Shown one piece after another: positions 9,150 through 18,695 of a stretch of 37,455 bases of DNA. The stretch spans positions 1-37,455 of the forward strand of contig JAPPOU010000129.1 of the NCBI GenBank assembly GCA_028817795.1, read 5' to 3'. Below the pieces are notes generated by a model that made no database searches, was not told where the DNA came from, and was given only the letters and a program-made list of their open reading frames with translations. Position numbers and translations under genes: made by a program. Every line of letters begins with the position of its first letter. The stretch's first letter is position 1. Origin of the DNA: Alphaproteobacteria bacterium (GTDB lineage: Bacteria > Pseudomonadota > Alphaproteobacteria > Micavibrionales > UBA2020).

Positions 9150-10067
9150 TTAACCGCAGCCAAGGCGTTTCATTTCCTGAATGGCACGACGAGCCGCAGG
9201 CGTGACATCGCCGGGAAACTCCTTGCGCAATTGCCCGAACGACAGGCAGGCATCGTCCCTGCGGTTCAGTTTATCCAAAGACAAACCCAGCTTTAAAAGA
9301 CTGTCCGAGGCTTTACTGCTTTTGGGGTAATCTTGATACCCCTGCGCAAACAGCTTGGCCGATTCCTTGAAATCGCCACGCACATAGTATGTTTCCGCCA
9401 GCCAGTACTGCGCATTCGCCGCCAGCGTATGTTGCGGATAGGCCGACAGGAATTCAGAAAACTTCTTTTCCGCCGGACCATACTGCGTGCTGCGCAAGTC
9501 ACTAAACGCCGCATCGTACAAAGCTTCAGGTGCCGCCGCTGACGCGCCCGGCAAGGTTAAGCCGCTATTGGCGGGCACAACGCCCGTTAGGGGCACCGTA
9601 GGCTGCGGCGCTGGCGTATTATAACCGGTCGCTGCCATTGTGGGGGCCGGACGCCCGCCCTCCAGCGCCTGCAGGCGCGCATCATAATCGCGCTGCATCA
9701 TGTCAAGCCGCCGCTGCATTTCCTGCAGACGGTGATTGGCTTCTTCCAGCTTGCCGACCAATTGCCGTTGCTGCTGTTCCAGCTCGCCAATACGCGCATC
9801 ATAAACGCCAATGCCCGCAACGCCAGATGACAGGGGCGCGCTTTCAACGCCGCCCGCAGGTGGCGGCGCGCCACGGTAAACGGAACGGCTGAGCGTTTGC
9901 ACCTGATTTTCAAGCTGGTTCAACCGCGCCGACAGGTTCTGCGTTGTCGCCGAACCTTGCGTATAGGCCGCTGCTGCCGGCTCCATCACGGCAAAAACAA
10001 ACAAAGCCCCCGCTGCAAACAGGAGCTTTGTTTTGGATGTCTTGAATAACATACCGGTCATCACCAT
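9150..10067 (-). CDS. ybgF: Tol-Pal system protein YbgF/CpoB
   Basis: Signal peptide, coiled-coil, and C-terminal TPR with LYDAAFSDLRSTQYGPAEKKFSEFLSAYPQHTLAANAQYWLAETYYVRGDF. Adjacent to pal. Confidence 0.93.
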   Translation of the reverse strand: MVMTGMLFKTSKTKLLFAAGALFVFAVMEPAAAAYTQGSATTQNLSARLNQLENQVQTLSRSVYRGAPPPAGGVESAPLSSGVAGIGVYDARIGELEQQQRQLVGKLEEANHRLQEMQRRLDMMQRDYDARLQALEGGRPAPTMAATGYNTPAPQPTVPLTGVVPANSGLTLPGASAAAPEALYDAAFSDLRSTQYGPAEKKFSEFLSAYPQHTLAANAQYWLAETYYVRGDFKESAKLFAQGYQDYPKSSKASDSLLKLGLSLDKLNRRDDACLSFGQLRKEFPGDVTPAARRAIQEMKRLGCG

Positions 10068-10070
10068 CCG

Positions 10071-10598
10071 TTACTGAACAACAAAAACGCCGCGACGGTT
10101 TTGCGCCCATGACGTATCACCGGAACCGACAACGGCAGGGCGTTCCTTGCCATAGCTGATCGTTTGAATGCGTGATGGCGATACGCCCAGCGCAATCAGG
10201 TAATTACGCACAGACATCGCGCGCTTTTCACCCAGCGCCAAGTTGTATTCACGCGTGCCACGCTCATCCGCATGGCCTTCGACCATCAGCGCCACGTTGC
10301 CATAGCTGCCCAGCCACTGCGCCAGACGCTCGACCGCTGCGCGGCCTTCCATCGTCAGGTCAGACTGGTCATAGCCGAAAAAGACGCGATCGCCCACGTT
10401 CACAACCAGATCCTGCTGGCTGCCGGGCAATACGGAACCGTCAACATTGCTGCTGGCCGTATCCATTGTCGTGATCGGCGCGCGGTCCGCCGCCGTCAAA
10501 TCGCCATCTGCTGTAATCATGCCCGTTTCCGGCTCCTTTTTGGAACAGCCCACCGCAATAACCAATACCGCCAGTAAGGAAATAATACGCGCACCCAT
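10071..10598 (-). CDS. pal: Peptidoglycan-associated lipoprotein Pal (OmpA-like)
   Basis: Lipobox-like AVGCSKK; OmpA-like VEGHADERGTREYNLALGEKRAMSVRNYLIALGVSPSRIQTISYGKERP. Confidence 0.95.
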   Translation of the reverse strand: MGARIISLLAVLVIAVGCSKKEPETGMITADGDLTAADRAPITTMDTASSNVDGSVLPGSQQDLVVNVGDRVFFGYDQSDLTMEGRAAVERLAQWLGSYGNVALMVEGHADERGTREYNLALGEKRAMSVRNYLIALGVSPSRIQTISYGKERPAVVGSGDTSWAQNRRGVFVVQ

Positions 10599-10756
10599 GG
10601 TAAAACTCCGTTCATTTAAGATGTTGAGGGTACAAAAAACCTTGCAGGACTATAATTATACCTGTTGCACTGCGATAACAAGGGCTTTCCAAGCCCCTTG
10701 GCCTTTTCGCCTGTTTTTCGCTATACAGAACCACATACGACAGAAAGATTAGACAT

Positions 10757-12946
10757 ATGATCGCACAGGAAACAGCCCCGCCCGCAGACAGCTATCTGGA
10801 AAATTTAAACCCGGTACAGCACGATGCTGTTGTCACCGTGGACGGGCCGCTTTTGATTCTGGCAGGCGCGGGAACGGGCAAGACACGGGTTCTCACAACC
10901 CGCCTTGCTCACATTCTGATGACGCAAAAGGCATGGCCATCACAGGTGCTGGCCGTCACCTTTACCAATAAGGCAGCGCTGGAAATGAAAACCCGCGTTT
11001 CAAGCGCAATGGGCGGGCAACCTGTGGAAGGCTGGTGGCTGGGCACGTTTCACGCCCTTGCCGCCCGGATGTTGCGGCAACACGCGGAATGCGTGGACCT
11101 GAAAAGCAATTTCACCATTCTTGATGACGACGATCAAGCGCGGCTTATCAAGCAACTCTGCGCAGAATTCAATATCGACACCAAGCGCTGGCCGCCGCGC
11201 ACTTTGCTGGGCGCCATACAAAAATGGAAAGACAAAGGGCAAGCCCCTGAAGCCGTGCCCGCAGGCAGCGGCGGCGATATGGCCGATGGAAAGCTTTTGC
11301 AAATTTACAGCGCCTATCAAAAACGGCTTGCGACCCTGAATGCCTGTGACTTTGGCGATTTACTACTGCATATGTTGACCATCTTCCGCGATCCTAAAAA
11401 CGCGCACATCCTTCAAGATTACCAAGACCGTTTTAAATATATCCTTGTCGATGAATATCAAGACACAAATACGGCGCAATACATGTGGCTGCGGCTAATG
11501 GCGCAAAAACACAAGAACATCTGCTGCGTTGGCGACGACGACCAATCTATTTACGGCTGGCGCGGCGCGGAAATCGGCAATATTTTAAAGTTTGAAAAAG
11601 ATTTTGAGGGGGCACAAATTATACGCCTTGAACAAAACTATCGCTCCACGCAAAATATCCTCGCCGCCGCCAACGGCGTGATCGCAAACAACACCGGTCG
11701 CCTTGGCAAAGAACTCTGGAGCGCGGCGGGGGATGGTGAAAAAGTCACCGTGCGCGGCGTTTGGGACGCACCACAAGAAGCACGGGCCGTTGCAGAAGAT
11801 ATTGAAAGCCTGCAAAGAAAGAGTGCACCGCTATCAGAAATCGCCATTCTTGTCCGCGCCGCGCACCAAATGCGCGAGTTCGAGGAAAAATTCACCCGCG
11901 AAAGCATCCCCTATAAAGTCATCGGCGGGCCGCGCTTTTACGAACGGCAGGAAATCCGCGACGCGCTGGCCTATCTGCGCGTCACCATCCAGCCAGATGA
12001 CGATCTTGCCTTTGAACGCATCGTTAATACGCCCAAGCGCGGGCTTGGCAAGGCAACGCTGGATATTATCCGCCAGCATGCGCGCACACACGGTATTTCA
12101 ATGTTCGCTGCCGTGCGGCAAATGGCAGATACGCTGAAACCAAAGCCGCGTGACACCCTGAAAAACCTGATACAGGATTTTGACCGCTGGCGCGGACTTG
12201 TTTCCTCCATGCCGCACCCGGAACTGGCGCAGCTTATTCTTGATGAATCGGGCTATATCGGCATGTGGCAGGGCGATAAATCGCCCGAAGCACCGGGGCG
12301 TTTGGAAAACCTGAAAGAATGCGTAAACGGCATGGCCGCCTTTGACGATCTGCTGACGTTTTTGGAACATGTCTCCCTTGTCATGGAAAACACCGAAACC
12401 GCTGGCACGGATACCGTTTCCATCATGACCCTGCACGCCGCCAAGGGGCTTGAGTTCAAACACGTCTTTTTACCGGGGTGGGAAGAAGGATTGTTCCCCA
12501 GCCAGCGCAGCATGGATGAAAACGGTGCGGAGGGGCTGGAGGAAGAACGCCGCCTTGCCTATGTCGGCATCACGCGGGCGCGAGAAAAAGCAGTGATTTC
12601 GTTTGCCGCCAACCGCATGATCTATGGCAGTTGGACAACCTGCCTGCCCTCACGTTTTGTCACAGAGCTGCCCAAAGACCATATCGACGAAATCGCCGAT
12701 ACCGGTATTTACGGCGGGGCGGGCGCATACCAAAAAGCCACATGGCAAAAACAACAGCCTGCAGCGCATCGCGCATCCCTTTTGGAATCTGCGGGTGGCT
12801 TTACGCAAGGCGACAGGGTTTTTCACGACAAATTCGGCTATGGCAAGGTTATCGCAACAGACGGCAACAAGCTGGATATATCTTTTGACAAGGCTGGCCG
12901 TAAAAAAGTGGTGGAGGACTTTGTCACCGCCGCGCCTTTGTCTTGA
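10757..12946 (+). CDS. uvrD: UvrD/PcrA-family ATP-dependent DNA helicase
   Basis: AGAGTGKTRVLTTR, DEYQDTNTAQ, GDDDQSIYGWRGA, LEQNYRST, TLHAAKGLEFKHVFLPGWEEGLFPS. C-terminal Tudor-like FTQGDRVFHDKFGYGKV. Confidence 0.95.
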   Translation: MIAQETAPPADSYLENLNPVQHDAVVTVDGPLLILAGAGTGKTRVLTTRLAHILMTQKAWPSQVLAVTFTNKAALEMKTRVSSAMGGQPVEGWWLGTFHALAARMLRQHAECVDLKSNFTILDDDDQARLIKQLCAEFNIDTKRWPPRTLLGAIQKWKDKGQAPEAVPAGSGGDMADGKLLQIYSAYQKRLATLNACDFGDLLLHMLTIFRDPKNAHILQDYQDRFKYILVDEYQDTNTAQYMWLRLMAQKHKNICCVGDDDQSIYGWRGAEIGNILKFEKDFEGAQIIRLEQNYRSTQNILAAANGVIANNTGRLGKELWSAAGDGEKVTVRGVWDAPQEARAVAEDIESLQRKSAPLSEIAILVRAAHQMREFEEKFTRESIPYKVIGGPRFYERQEIRDALAYLRVTIQPDDDLAFERIVNTPKRGLGKATLDIIRQHARTHGISMFAAVRQMADTLKPKPRDTLKNLIQDFDRWRGLVSSMPHPELAQLILDESGYIGMWQGDKSPEAPGRLENLKECVNGMAAFDDLLTFLEHVSLVMENTETAGTDTVSIMTLHAAKGLEFKHVFLPGWEEGLFPSQRSMDENGAEGLEEERRLAYVGITRAREKAVISFAANRMIYGSWTTCLPSRFVTELPKDHIDEIADTGIYGGAGAYQKATWQKQQPAAHRASLLESAGGFTQGDRVFHDKFGYGKVIATDGNKLDISFDKAGRKKVVEDFVTAAPLS

Positions 12947-13007
12947 TCGCATCCGACAAGGTGCTTAGTATCAGAATATAAGAAAACGCCTTATAGATCG
13001 CGAAACA

Positions 13008-13685
13008 TTGATGCCTGTAAAAACACATCGTTCCACCCGCCCCCATGCAAAAGGCAACATCCTTTTCATTATCCTGATCGCCGTCAGCCTGTTCGCCTTC
13101 TTGACACATACGCTTATGAGCAATACAAGCGAAACCATGCGCGGCGCAGACGTTGAAAAACTGCAACTCGCGGCACGCGAAGTCATCATGAACGGCACGG
13201 CTGTCAAACAAGCCTACAACCGCATGCGTGCCAAAGGGTACAGTTCAACAGAAATCCTGCTTTGCCCATCCGGCGATGCGGACAGCACATGCTACCCCAA
13301 TGGCACGGGCACGGAAACACCCTGCACAACCGGGCACGATTGCCTTTGGGCACCGGAAGGTGGCGCGGCGGCGTTTCCATCAACCCCCAATTCCAGCCTG
13401 ACCGCCACATCAGCAGACCGTCCGTGGGAACTGCACGATGACGGGGCCAACAGAGTCATCAGCGGCGTTGGCACAGGGACAGGGGAAATCATGGTTCGTA
13501 TCTATGGCCTCAGACAAGAAGTCTGCGAAGCGATCAATACCGAACTTGGCCTATCCTTGCCCTTGCAGTTAGATGCCGACGGCTTTGCGGGCGGGGGTAT
13601 CACAACCTACCCCGGCGAAGGCATTCAATGCATGGAGGCCTGGTCAGGCGGCTATATGTTCCTTTACACACTGGAAGCACGTTAA
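13008..13685 (+). CDS. Uncharacterised pseudopilin-like protein (N-terminal hydrophobic segment, Cys-containing soluble domain)
   Basis: 225 aa: short basic leader, hydrophobic NILFIILIAVSLFAFLTHTLM, then a soluble domain with six cysteines. Confidence 0.7.
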   Translation: MMPVKTHRSTRPHAKGNILFIILIAVSLFAFLTHTLMSNTSETMRGADVEKLQLAAREVIMNGTAVKQAYNRMRAKGYSSTEILLCPSGDADSTCYPNGTGTETPCTTGHDCLWAPEGGAAAFPSTPNSSLTATSADRPWELHDDGANRVISGVGTGTGEIMVRIYGLRQEVCEAINTELGLSLPLQLDADGFAGGGITTYPGEGIQCMEAWSGGYMFLYTLEAR

Positions 13686-13743
13686 AATAGCAGCGTTACA
13701 TAACGATCTTGATTTCCACAGCCCTGCAGTGTAGCTTATCGCC

Positions 13744-15096
13744 ATGACATATATTCGTATTTTTCTGGTTCTGACTCTTGTCTTGTGCGCATCTCCCGCC
13801 GACGCGGCGCGGGATGCCCGTATCGGCATTGCCGCTGTCGTCAATGACGAAATCATCACGCTGGCCGATGTCGATAACAGGGTGAAACTTTACATTGCCG
13901 GTGCAGACTCAAAACCGCCCGCCGACGCCCGCAAGCAAATGGAACAACAGGTCTTAAGCCGCCTGATTGATGAAAAATTGCAGGTGCAAGAAGCCCGCAC
14001 GCTTGGCATCGTTGTCGAAGAAGGGCAAATGCGCGATGCCTTTGCCCAAATTGCCCGCCAAAACAATATGCCCGCCGATGCATTCCGCAGCCGCCTGACA
14101 TCAAGCGGCGTCCAGATTGAAACGCTCTATGACCAGATCCGCGCCGAAATTGCATGGGCGCAAGTCGTGCGCCGCAAGCTCCGCCCGCAAATCAATATCT
14201 CGGAAACGGAAATCGACAGCGCCATGGCAGATATCGCCCGCGACAAAGATAAGCCGCATTACCTGCTGGCCGAAATCTTTCTGGACGTGCCGACGCCCGC
14301 GCAAGAGGCAGATGTCCGGCGCGAAGCTGAAAAACTGGTCAGCCAAATTTCACGCGGCGCGCCTTTTTCCAATATCGCGCGCGAATTTTCACAAGCGCCC
14401 GGCGCCGCAAACGGCGGTGATCTCGGCTGGATGCAAACAGAGCAAATGGCCCCCGCACTGGCTGCAGCCGTGCATAAAATGAAGCCGGGGCAGATCAGCC
14501 CGCCCCTGCGGTCGGGGAACGGCTATCACATCTTGTTCTTGCGTGAAATTCAAAAACCTGCAGCGGCAACGCTGGCCGCCGCCACGCCGCCGCCAAAAAA
14601 TAACAGCGCCCAAAAAGAAACGACCGTGCACCTGAAACAAATCATGATCCCGGCGGCAGCGGACGAACCACAGCCCGTCGTCAATGCCAAGGTCATGCGC
14701 GCCGAATCTTTAAGAAAAGAAATCACGTCCTGTGCTGCAATGGATGCCCGCGCAAAGGACTTCACGTCACCCGCAACAGGTGATCTGGGCCATATCGCCC
14801 TATCAGCACTGGCACCAGACGTCCGCACCGCCATCGCGCCCTTGACTGTGGGGGAGATATCAAAGCCCATTCGCAGCCCCGATGGCGTCTTTATCGTGAT
14901 GGTCTGCGATAAAACGGAAACCACAACAACAGCCGCCACAAGCGACGATGATTACACCCCGCCCCTGCCCACAACCGGCAACGAAGCGGCGCGGGAAGAT
15001 GTTGCCAACAAGCTTGGCATGCAACGGCTTGAGCGCATGCAGGAAAAGTATCTCCGCGACCTCAGGGCCGAAGCCTTTGTCGACAAAAGGATATAA
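13744..15096 (+). CDS. surA: SurA-like periplasmic peptidyl-prolyl isomerase (SurA N-domain plus parvulin/rotamase domains)
   Basis: Signal peptide, AAVVNDEIITLADVDNRVKL, LAEIFLDVPT...FSNIAREFSQAPGAANGGDLGWM, and a second parvulin-like region. Upstream of rsmA. Confidence 0.88.
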   Translation: MTYIRIFLVLTLVLCASPADAARDARIGIAAVVNDEIITLADVDNRVKLYIAGADSKPPADARKQMEQQVLSRLIDEKLQVQEARTLGIVVEEGQMRDAFAQIARQNNMPADAFRSRLTSSGVQIETLYDQIRAEIAWAQVVRRKLRPQINISETEIDSAMADIARDKDKPHYLLAEIFLDVPTPAQEADVRREAEKLVSQISRGAPFSNIAREFSQAPGAANGGDLGWMQTEQMAPALAAAVHKMKPGQISPPLRSGNGYHILFLREIQKPAAATLAAATPPPKNNSAQKETTVHLKQIMIPAAADEPQPVVNAKVMRAESLRKEITSCAAMDARAKDFTSPATGDLGHIALSALAPDVRTAIAPLTVGEISKPIRSPDGVFIVMVCDKTETTTTAATSDDDYTPPLPTTGNEAAREDVANKLGMQRLERMQEKYLRDLRAEAFVDKRI

Positions 15097-15097
15097 A

Positions 15098-15406
15098 ATG
15101 AAAACATCTGCACTTTTGGTGGCTGCGATCTTCCTTTTTCTGTCTGCACCTGCAAATGCCTGCCTGATCCAAGATGAAGAGCTGGCCAGCATGTTCGCTG
15201 CCGCAGATACGAACAATGACAACAGCGTATCGCACGATGAATACATGACAGGCGCGGGAAACGCGGCAAAAAACATGCCGGAGCCGTACAAAAGCGCCTT
15301 TTTGCAAAACGTAAAAACGCGCTTCACCGAGAATGATAAAGATGGTGACAAGGCATTGTCGGCAGAAGAGTTTTACCCACCCGTACCACAGCAACGATGC
15401 CGTTAA
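15098..15406 (+). CDS. Secreted EF-hand domain protein
   Basis: Signal peptide MKTSALLVAAIFLFLSAPANA, then two EF-hand loops: DTNNDNSVSHDEY and DKDGDKALSAEEF. Starts 1 nt after the surA stop. Confidence 0.85.
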   Translation: MKTSALLVAAIFLFLSAPANACLIQDEELASMFAAADTNNDNSVSHDEYMTGAGNAAKNMPEPYKSAFLQNVKTRFTENDKDGDKALSAEEFYPPVPQQRCR

Positions 15407-16218
15407 GCACCCTCCCCCCTTTACGTGACATCATCGCCCTTCACGGGCTGGCCGCCAAAAAATCGCTGGGCCAGAACTTTCTTTTAAACCTCAACCTCAC
15501 GGCAAAGATTGCCCGCGCCGCTGGCGATCTTGCTGGCAAAAACGTCATTGAAATCGGCCCCGGCCCCGGCGGGCTGACGCGCGCACTTGTGGCCTCAGAT
15601 GCCGCACACATCCATGCCATCGAACGCGATGACCGTTGCGTTGAAGCTTTGCAAAGCCTTATCATGGCCGCCGAAGGGCGCCTGACCGTGCACGCGGAAG
15701 ACGCAATGGCGGCAGATTTTGAAACGCTGTGCCCTGCGCCCCGCGCCCTTATTGCGAACCTGCCCTATAACATCGCAACACCCCTATTGATCGGCTGGCT
15801 GAAAAACGTGCATCTTTTTGACAGCATGACACTGATGTTTCAAAAAGAAGTTGCCCAGCGCATTTGCGCCAAACCCGGCACCGGCGCCTATGGTCGCCTA
15901 TCTGTCATCGCGCAATGGCGCTGCATTGTCGGAAAGAAATTTGATTTACCGCCATCTGCTTTCACACCACCACCAAAAGTCACCTCCAGCGTTGTCCACT
16001 TCACGCCGCGCATAGACAGAGAAAGCAGTATCGCGTTTGAAACCCTTGAGAAAGTCACCGCCGCCGCCTTTGGCCAGCGCCGGAAAATGCTGCGGCAAAG
16101 CCTGAAGACGCTCGGCAGTGACACAGAATCATTGCTTGAAAAAGCAAACATCCCCCCGACAGCGCGGGCGGAAGAGATCGACGTTGACGGTTTCTTGCGG
16201 TTGGCAAAGGCGCTGTAA
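15397..16218 (+). CDS. rsmA: 16S rRNA (adenine1518/1519-N6)-dimethyltransferase
   Basis: KKSLGQNFLLNLNLTAKIA, VIEIGPGPGGLTRAL, LIANLPYNIATPLL, FTPPPKVTSSVV. Confidence 0.95.
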   Translation: MPLSTLPPLRDIIALHGLAAKKSLGQNFLLNLNLTAKIARAAGDLAGKNVIEIGPGPGGLTRALVASDAAHIHAIERDDRCVEALQSLIMAAEGRLTVHAEDAMAADFETLCPAPRALIANLPYNIATPLLIGWLKNVHLFDSMTLMFQKEVAQRICAKPGTGAYGRLSVIAQWRCIVGKKFDLPPSAFTPPPKVTSSVVHFTPRIDRESSIAFETLEKVTAAAFGQRRKMLRQSLKTLGSDTESLLEKANIPPTARAEEIDVDGFLRLAKAL

Positions 16219-16224
16219 AAAAAG

Positions 16225-16902
16225 TCAGTCCGGTTTCAGCGTTTCAACAAAACTGTCGATATCGGGCTGGCGCAGGCGTTTTTGCCGCTCGGCCGTCACA
16301 ATAGCGCGGACCCTGTCGATTGTTTCATCCAGATCATTGTTGATGACAACGTATTGAAACTCGCTGTAATGGGATATTTCCTCCTGCGCCTTGTTCAAGC
16401 GGCGGGAAATTTCTTCCCTGCTGTCTTGCGCCCGCGCGCGCAAGCGATCCTCAAGGGCGCCCCAGCTGGGGGGCAGTAAATATACGGTCACGACATCTTC
16501 GGGCGCCATATCCGAAAGGCTGCGCATTCCCTGCCAATCGATATCAAAAATCACGTCCCGCCCGGCAGAGAGTTGCTCTTCCACCTTTTTGCGCGGGGTA
16601 CCGTACATATAATCGTTATAGACAAGGGCGTATTCCATCATCTCGCCGTCATCGATCATTTTTTGGAACTGCTCACGCGTTACGAAATGGTAATGCTCTC
16701 CATCCACCTCGCCGGGGCGCATTGCCCGCGTTGTGGCGGAAACGGAAATCATCATGTCAGTGTCTGAATCGCGCAGGGCGTGCGATACCGTCGTCTTGCC
16801 CCCGCCGGGCGGCGATGCCAGCACCAGCATGATGCCCCGCCGCTTTTGCGCCGTTTCCGGGTATGCTTCAGGTTCTGCTGCCGATGCCGCCATTCTTGCC
16901 AT
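16225..16902 (-). CDS. gmk: Guanylate kinase
   Basis: LASPPGGGKTTVSHAL, SATTRAMRPGEVDGEHYHFV, EYALVYNDYMYGTPRKKV, DIDWQGM. Confidence 0.94.
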   Translation of the reverse strand: MARMAASAAEPEAYPETAQKRRGIMLVLASPPGGGKTTVSHALRDSDTDMMISVSATTRAMRPGEVDGEHYHFVTREQFQKMIDDGEMMEYALVYNDYMYGTPRKKVEEQLSAGRDVIFDIDWQGMRSLSDMAPEDVVTVYLLPPSWGALEDRLRARAQDSREEISRRLNKAQEEISHYSEFQYVVINNDLDETIDRVRAIVTAERQKRLRQPDIDSFVETLKPD

Positions 16903-16975
16903 TCTTGAATCCAGAGAGTAAAGAAGTCTTTATATATCCCGTTCCCCCCTCCCTGCACAAGACAGGAATTATGTT

Positions 16976-17731
16976 ATGGCAATAAAAAAGACGATTCTTA
17001 TCACAGGCGCTTCCAGCGGCATCGGCGCTGAACTGGCCAAGGGCTATGCAAGCACAGGCGTAACCCTGCTGCTCACAGGCCGCAATGCCGAACGCACCGA
17101 AGCCGTCGCCGCCGCCTGCCGCGACAAGGGGGCAGATGTCGAGACCTGCACCACCTGCGTCACGGAAAAAGACGCCTTTGCAGCACAGGTTGCCACATGG
17201 GACGACGCCCACCCCATTGATCTGGTGATTGCCAATGCCGGTATTTCCGGCGGGCTGGACAAGGAAGATGACAGCCTCTTTCGCACGATCATGGCGATCA
17301 ACCTTGACGGCACGCTGAATACCGTTTTCCCCCTCATCCCCCGTATGAAGAAAAGAAAAAGCGGGCATATCGTGCTCATGTCGTCCATGGCCGGGTTTCG
17401 CGGCATGCCGAACGCGCCCGCCTATAGCGTATCCAAAAACGCCGTACGCGCACTGGGCGAAGCCTTGCGGCCCTTATTAGCCAAAGAAGGCGTCAACGTC
17501 AGCACCATCTGCCCCGGCTTTATCCGGACACCCCTGACAGATGTGAATACGTTTAAAATGCCATTCTTAATGGACGTGGTTGACGCCGCCGACATTATCA
17601 TCTCCGGGATTGAAAAGAACAAAGCTGTTATCGCGTTCCCGTTCAGGATGCGCATGCTTGTCATGTTCTTGGCCGCGTTGCCGCGCTGCCTGGGAGACTG
17701 GATTTTAAGCAAAGCGCCGAATAAGCCTTAA
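16976..17731 (+). CDS. Short-chain dehydrogenase/reductase
   Basis: TGASSGIGAELAKGYA, NAGISGG, YSVSKNAVRALGEALR (YxxxK). Confidence 0.92.
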   Translation: MAIKKTILITGASSGIGAELAKGYASTGVTLLLTGRNAERTEAVAAACRDKGADVETCTTCVTEKDAFAAQVATWDDAHPIDLVIANAGISGGLDKEDDSLFRTIMAINLDGTLNTVFPLIPRMKKRKSGHIVLMSSMAGFRGMPNAPAYSVSKNAVRALGEALRPLLAKEGVNVSTICPGFIRTPLTDVNTFKMPFLMDVVDAADIIISGIEKNKAVIAFPFRMRMLVMFLAALPRCLGDWILSKAPNKP

Positions 17732-17750
17732 AAAAGCTTTCAAGGTTAAT

Positions 17751-18695
17751 CTAAGCTTGCGCCGCCTTCGCGTTCTTACCCTTTTCCATCAAACTATCAA
17801 AGACACCGGCAACATCCTTCACGCTGGCATCATGCAAATCATCTGCCTGTACCACCCCTACTGTTCCGACAGGAGCTGAAAGTTCTGGCCGGGTCTGGCC
17901 GGAAAACAGGGCCACCGTAGGGCAACCTGCCATGGCAATCAAATGCGTCGGCCCCGTATCATTCCCCACGGCACCCGCAGCGCCCATGGCCAACGAGGCA
18001 ATATCGTAAAGCGATGTACGCCCCGATAAATCGGCAACGCCGGGGCAGGAACGTTTTATTTTCTCAATCGCGTCCGCCTCTGCTGTCGTGCCGATCACAG
18101 CAACGTTATAACCATCGCGCTGTAACCTGAGCGCCAATGCACCGTATTTCATGGCAGGCCAGCGTTTTTGCGGATGTTGCGGTGCGCCGCCCGGCACCAG
18201 CAAAACATAGGGGCTTTCCGGTGATAATAGTGATACATCCGTTTTCATCCACGATATATCCGGCATGGTCATATCAATGCCCGCAACGCGCAAAACGTCC
18301 TTGTGCCGTTCAAAGGCATGCATGTTGCGCCAATCAGGATTGGCATAGAACAACGCCGCCCCCGGAACAACACCGGACCATTCCGGTTTTTGCCGGAACA
18401 AACGATAATAAATGCCGGTACGGCTATTAAATTGAAGATCATAAACGCGGGAAAATACGCCGCGATTTAAAAACCTGTACAATTTTGCCCATTCGAAGGG
18501 CTGATAAAACAAGGGGCGCGCATCAATAACAACATCATCAAAATAGCCGCTGCGCTTTGCCATGTCTGCAAACGGCGCAGTGGTTAAAAGCGTGATATGC
18601 GCATCGGCATGCGCCTTGCGCACGGCCGCCATTGCCCCCAGCGCCAATACAAAATCCCCAAGAGCGGAAAGCTTAATGACAAGAATGCGTTCCAT
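17751..18695 (-). CDS. Glycosyltransferase family 9 (heptosyltransferase-like)
   Basis: MERILVIKLSALGDFVLALGAMAAVRKAHADAHITLLT ... GNDTGPTHLIAMAGCPTVALFSGQTRPE. Confidence 0.9.
   Translation of the reverse strand: MERILVIKLSALGDFVLALGAMAAVRKAHADAHITLLTTAPFADMAKRSGYFDDVVIDARPLFYQPFEWAKLYRFLNRGVFSRVYDLQFNSRTGIYYRLFRQKPEWSGVVPGAALFYANPDWRNMHAFERHKDVLRVAGIDMTMPDISWMKTDVSLLSPESPYVLLVPGGAPQHPQKRWPAMKYGALALRLQRDGYNVAVIGTTAEADAIEKIKRSCPGVADLSGRTSLYDIASLAMGAAGAVGNDTGPTHLIAMAGCPTVALFSGQTRPELSAPVGTVGVVQADDLHDASVKDVAGVFDSLMEKGKNAKAAQA

Noticed and set aside
16225-16902. Unusual P-loop SPPGGGKTT in guanylate kinase
   Set aside because: Still fits a P-loop; variation around the Ser-Pro-Ser-Gly position is probably ordinary, so not reported as a finding.
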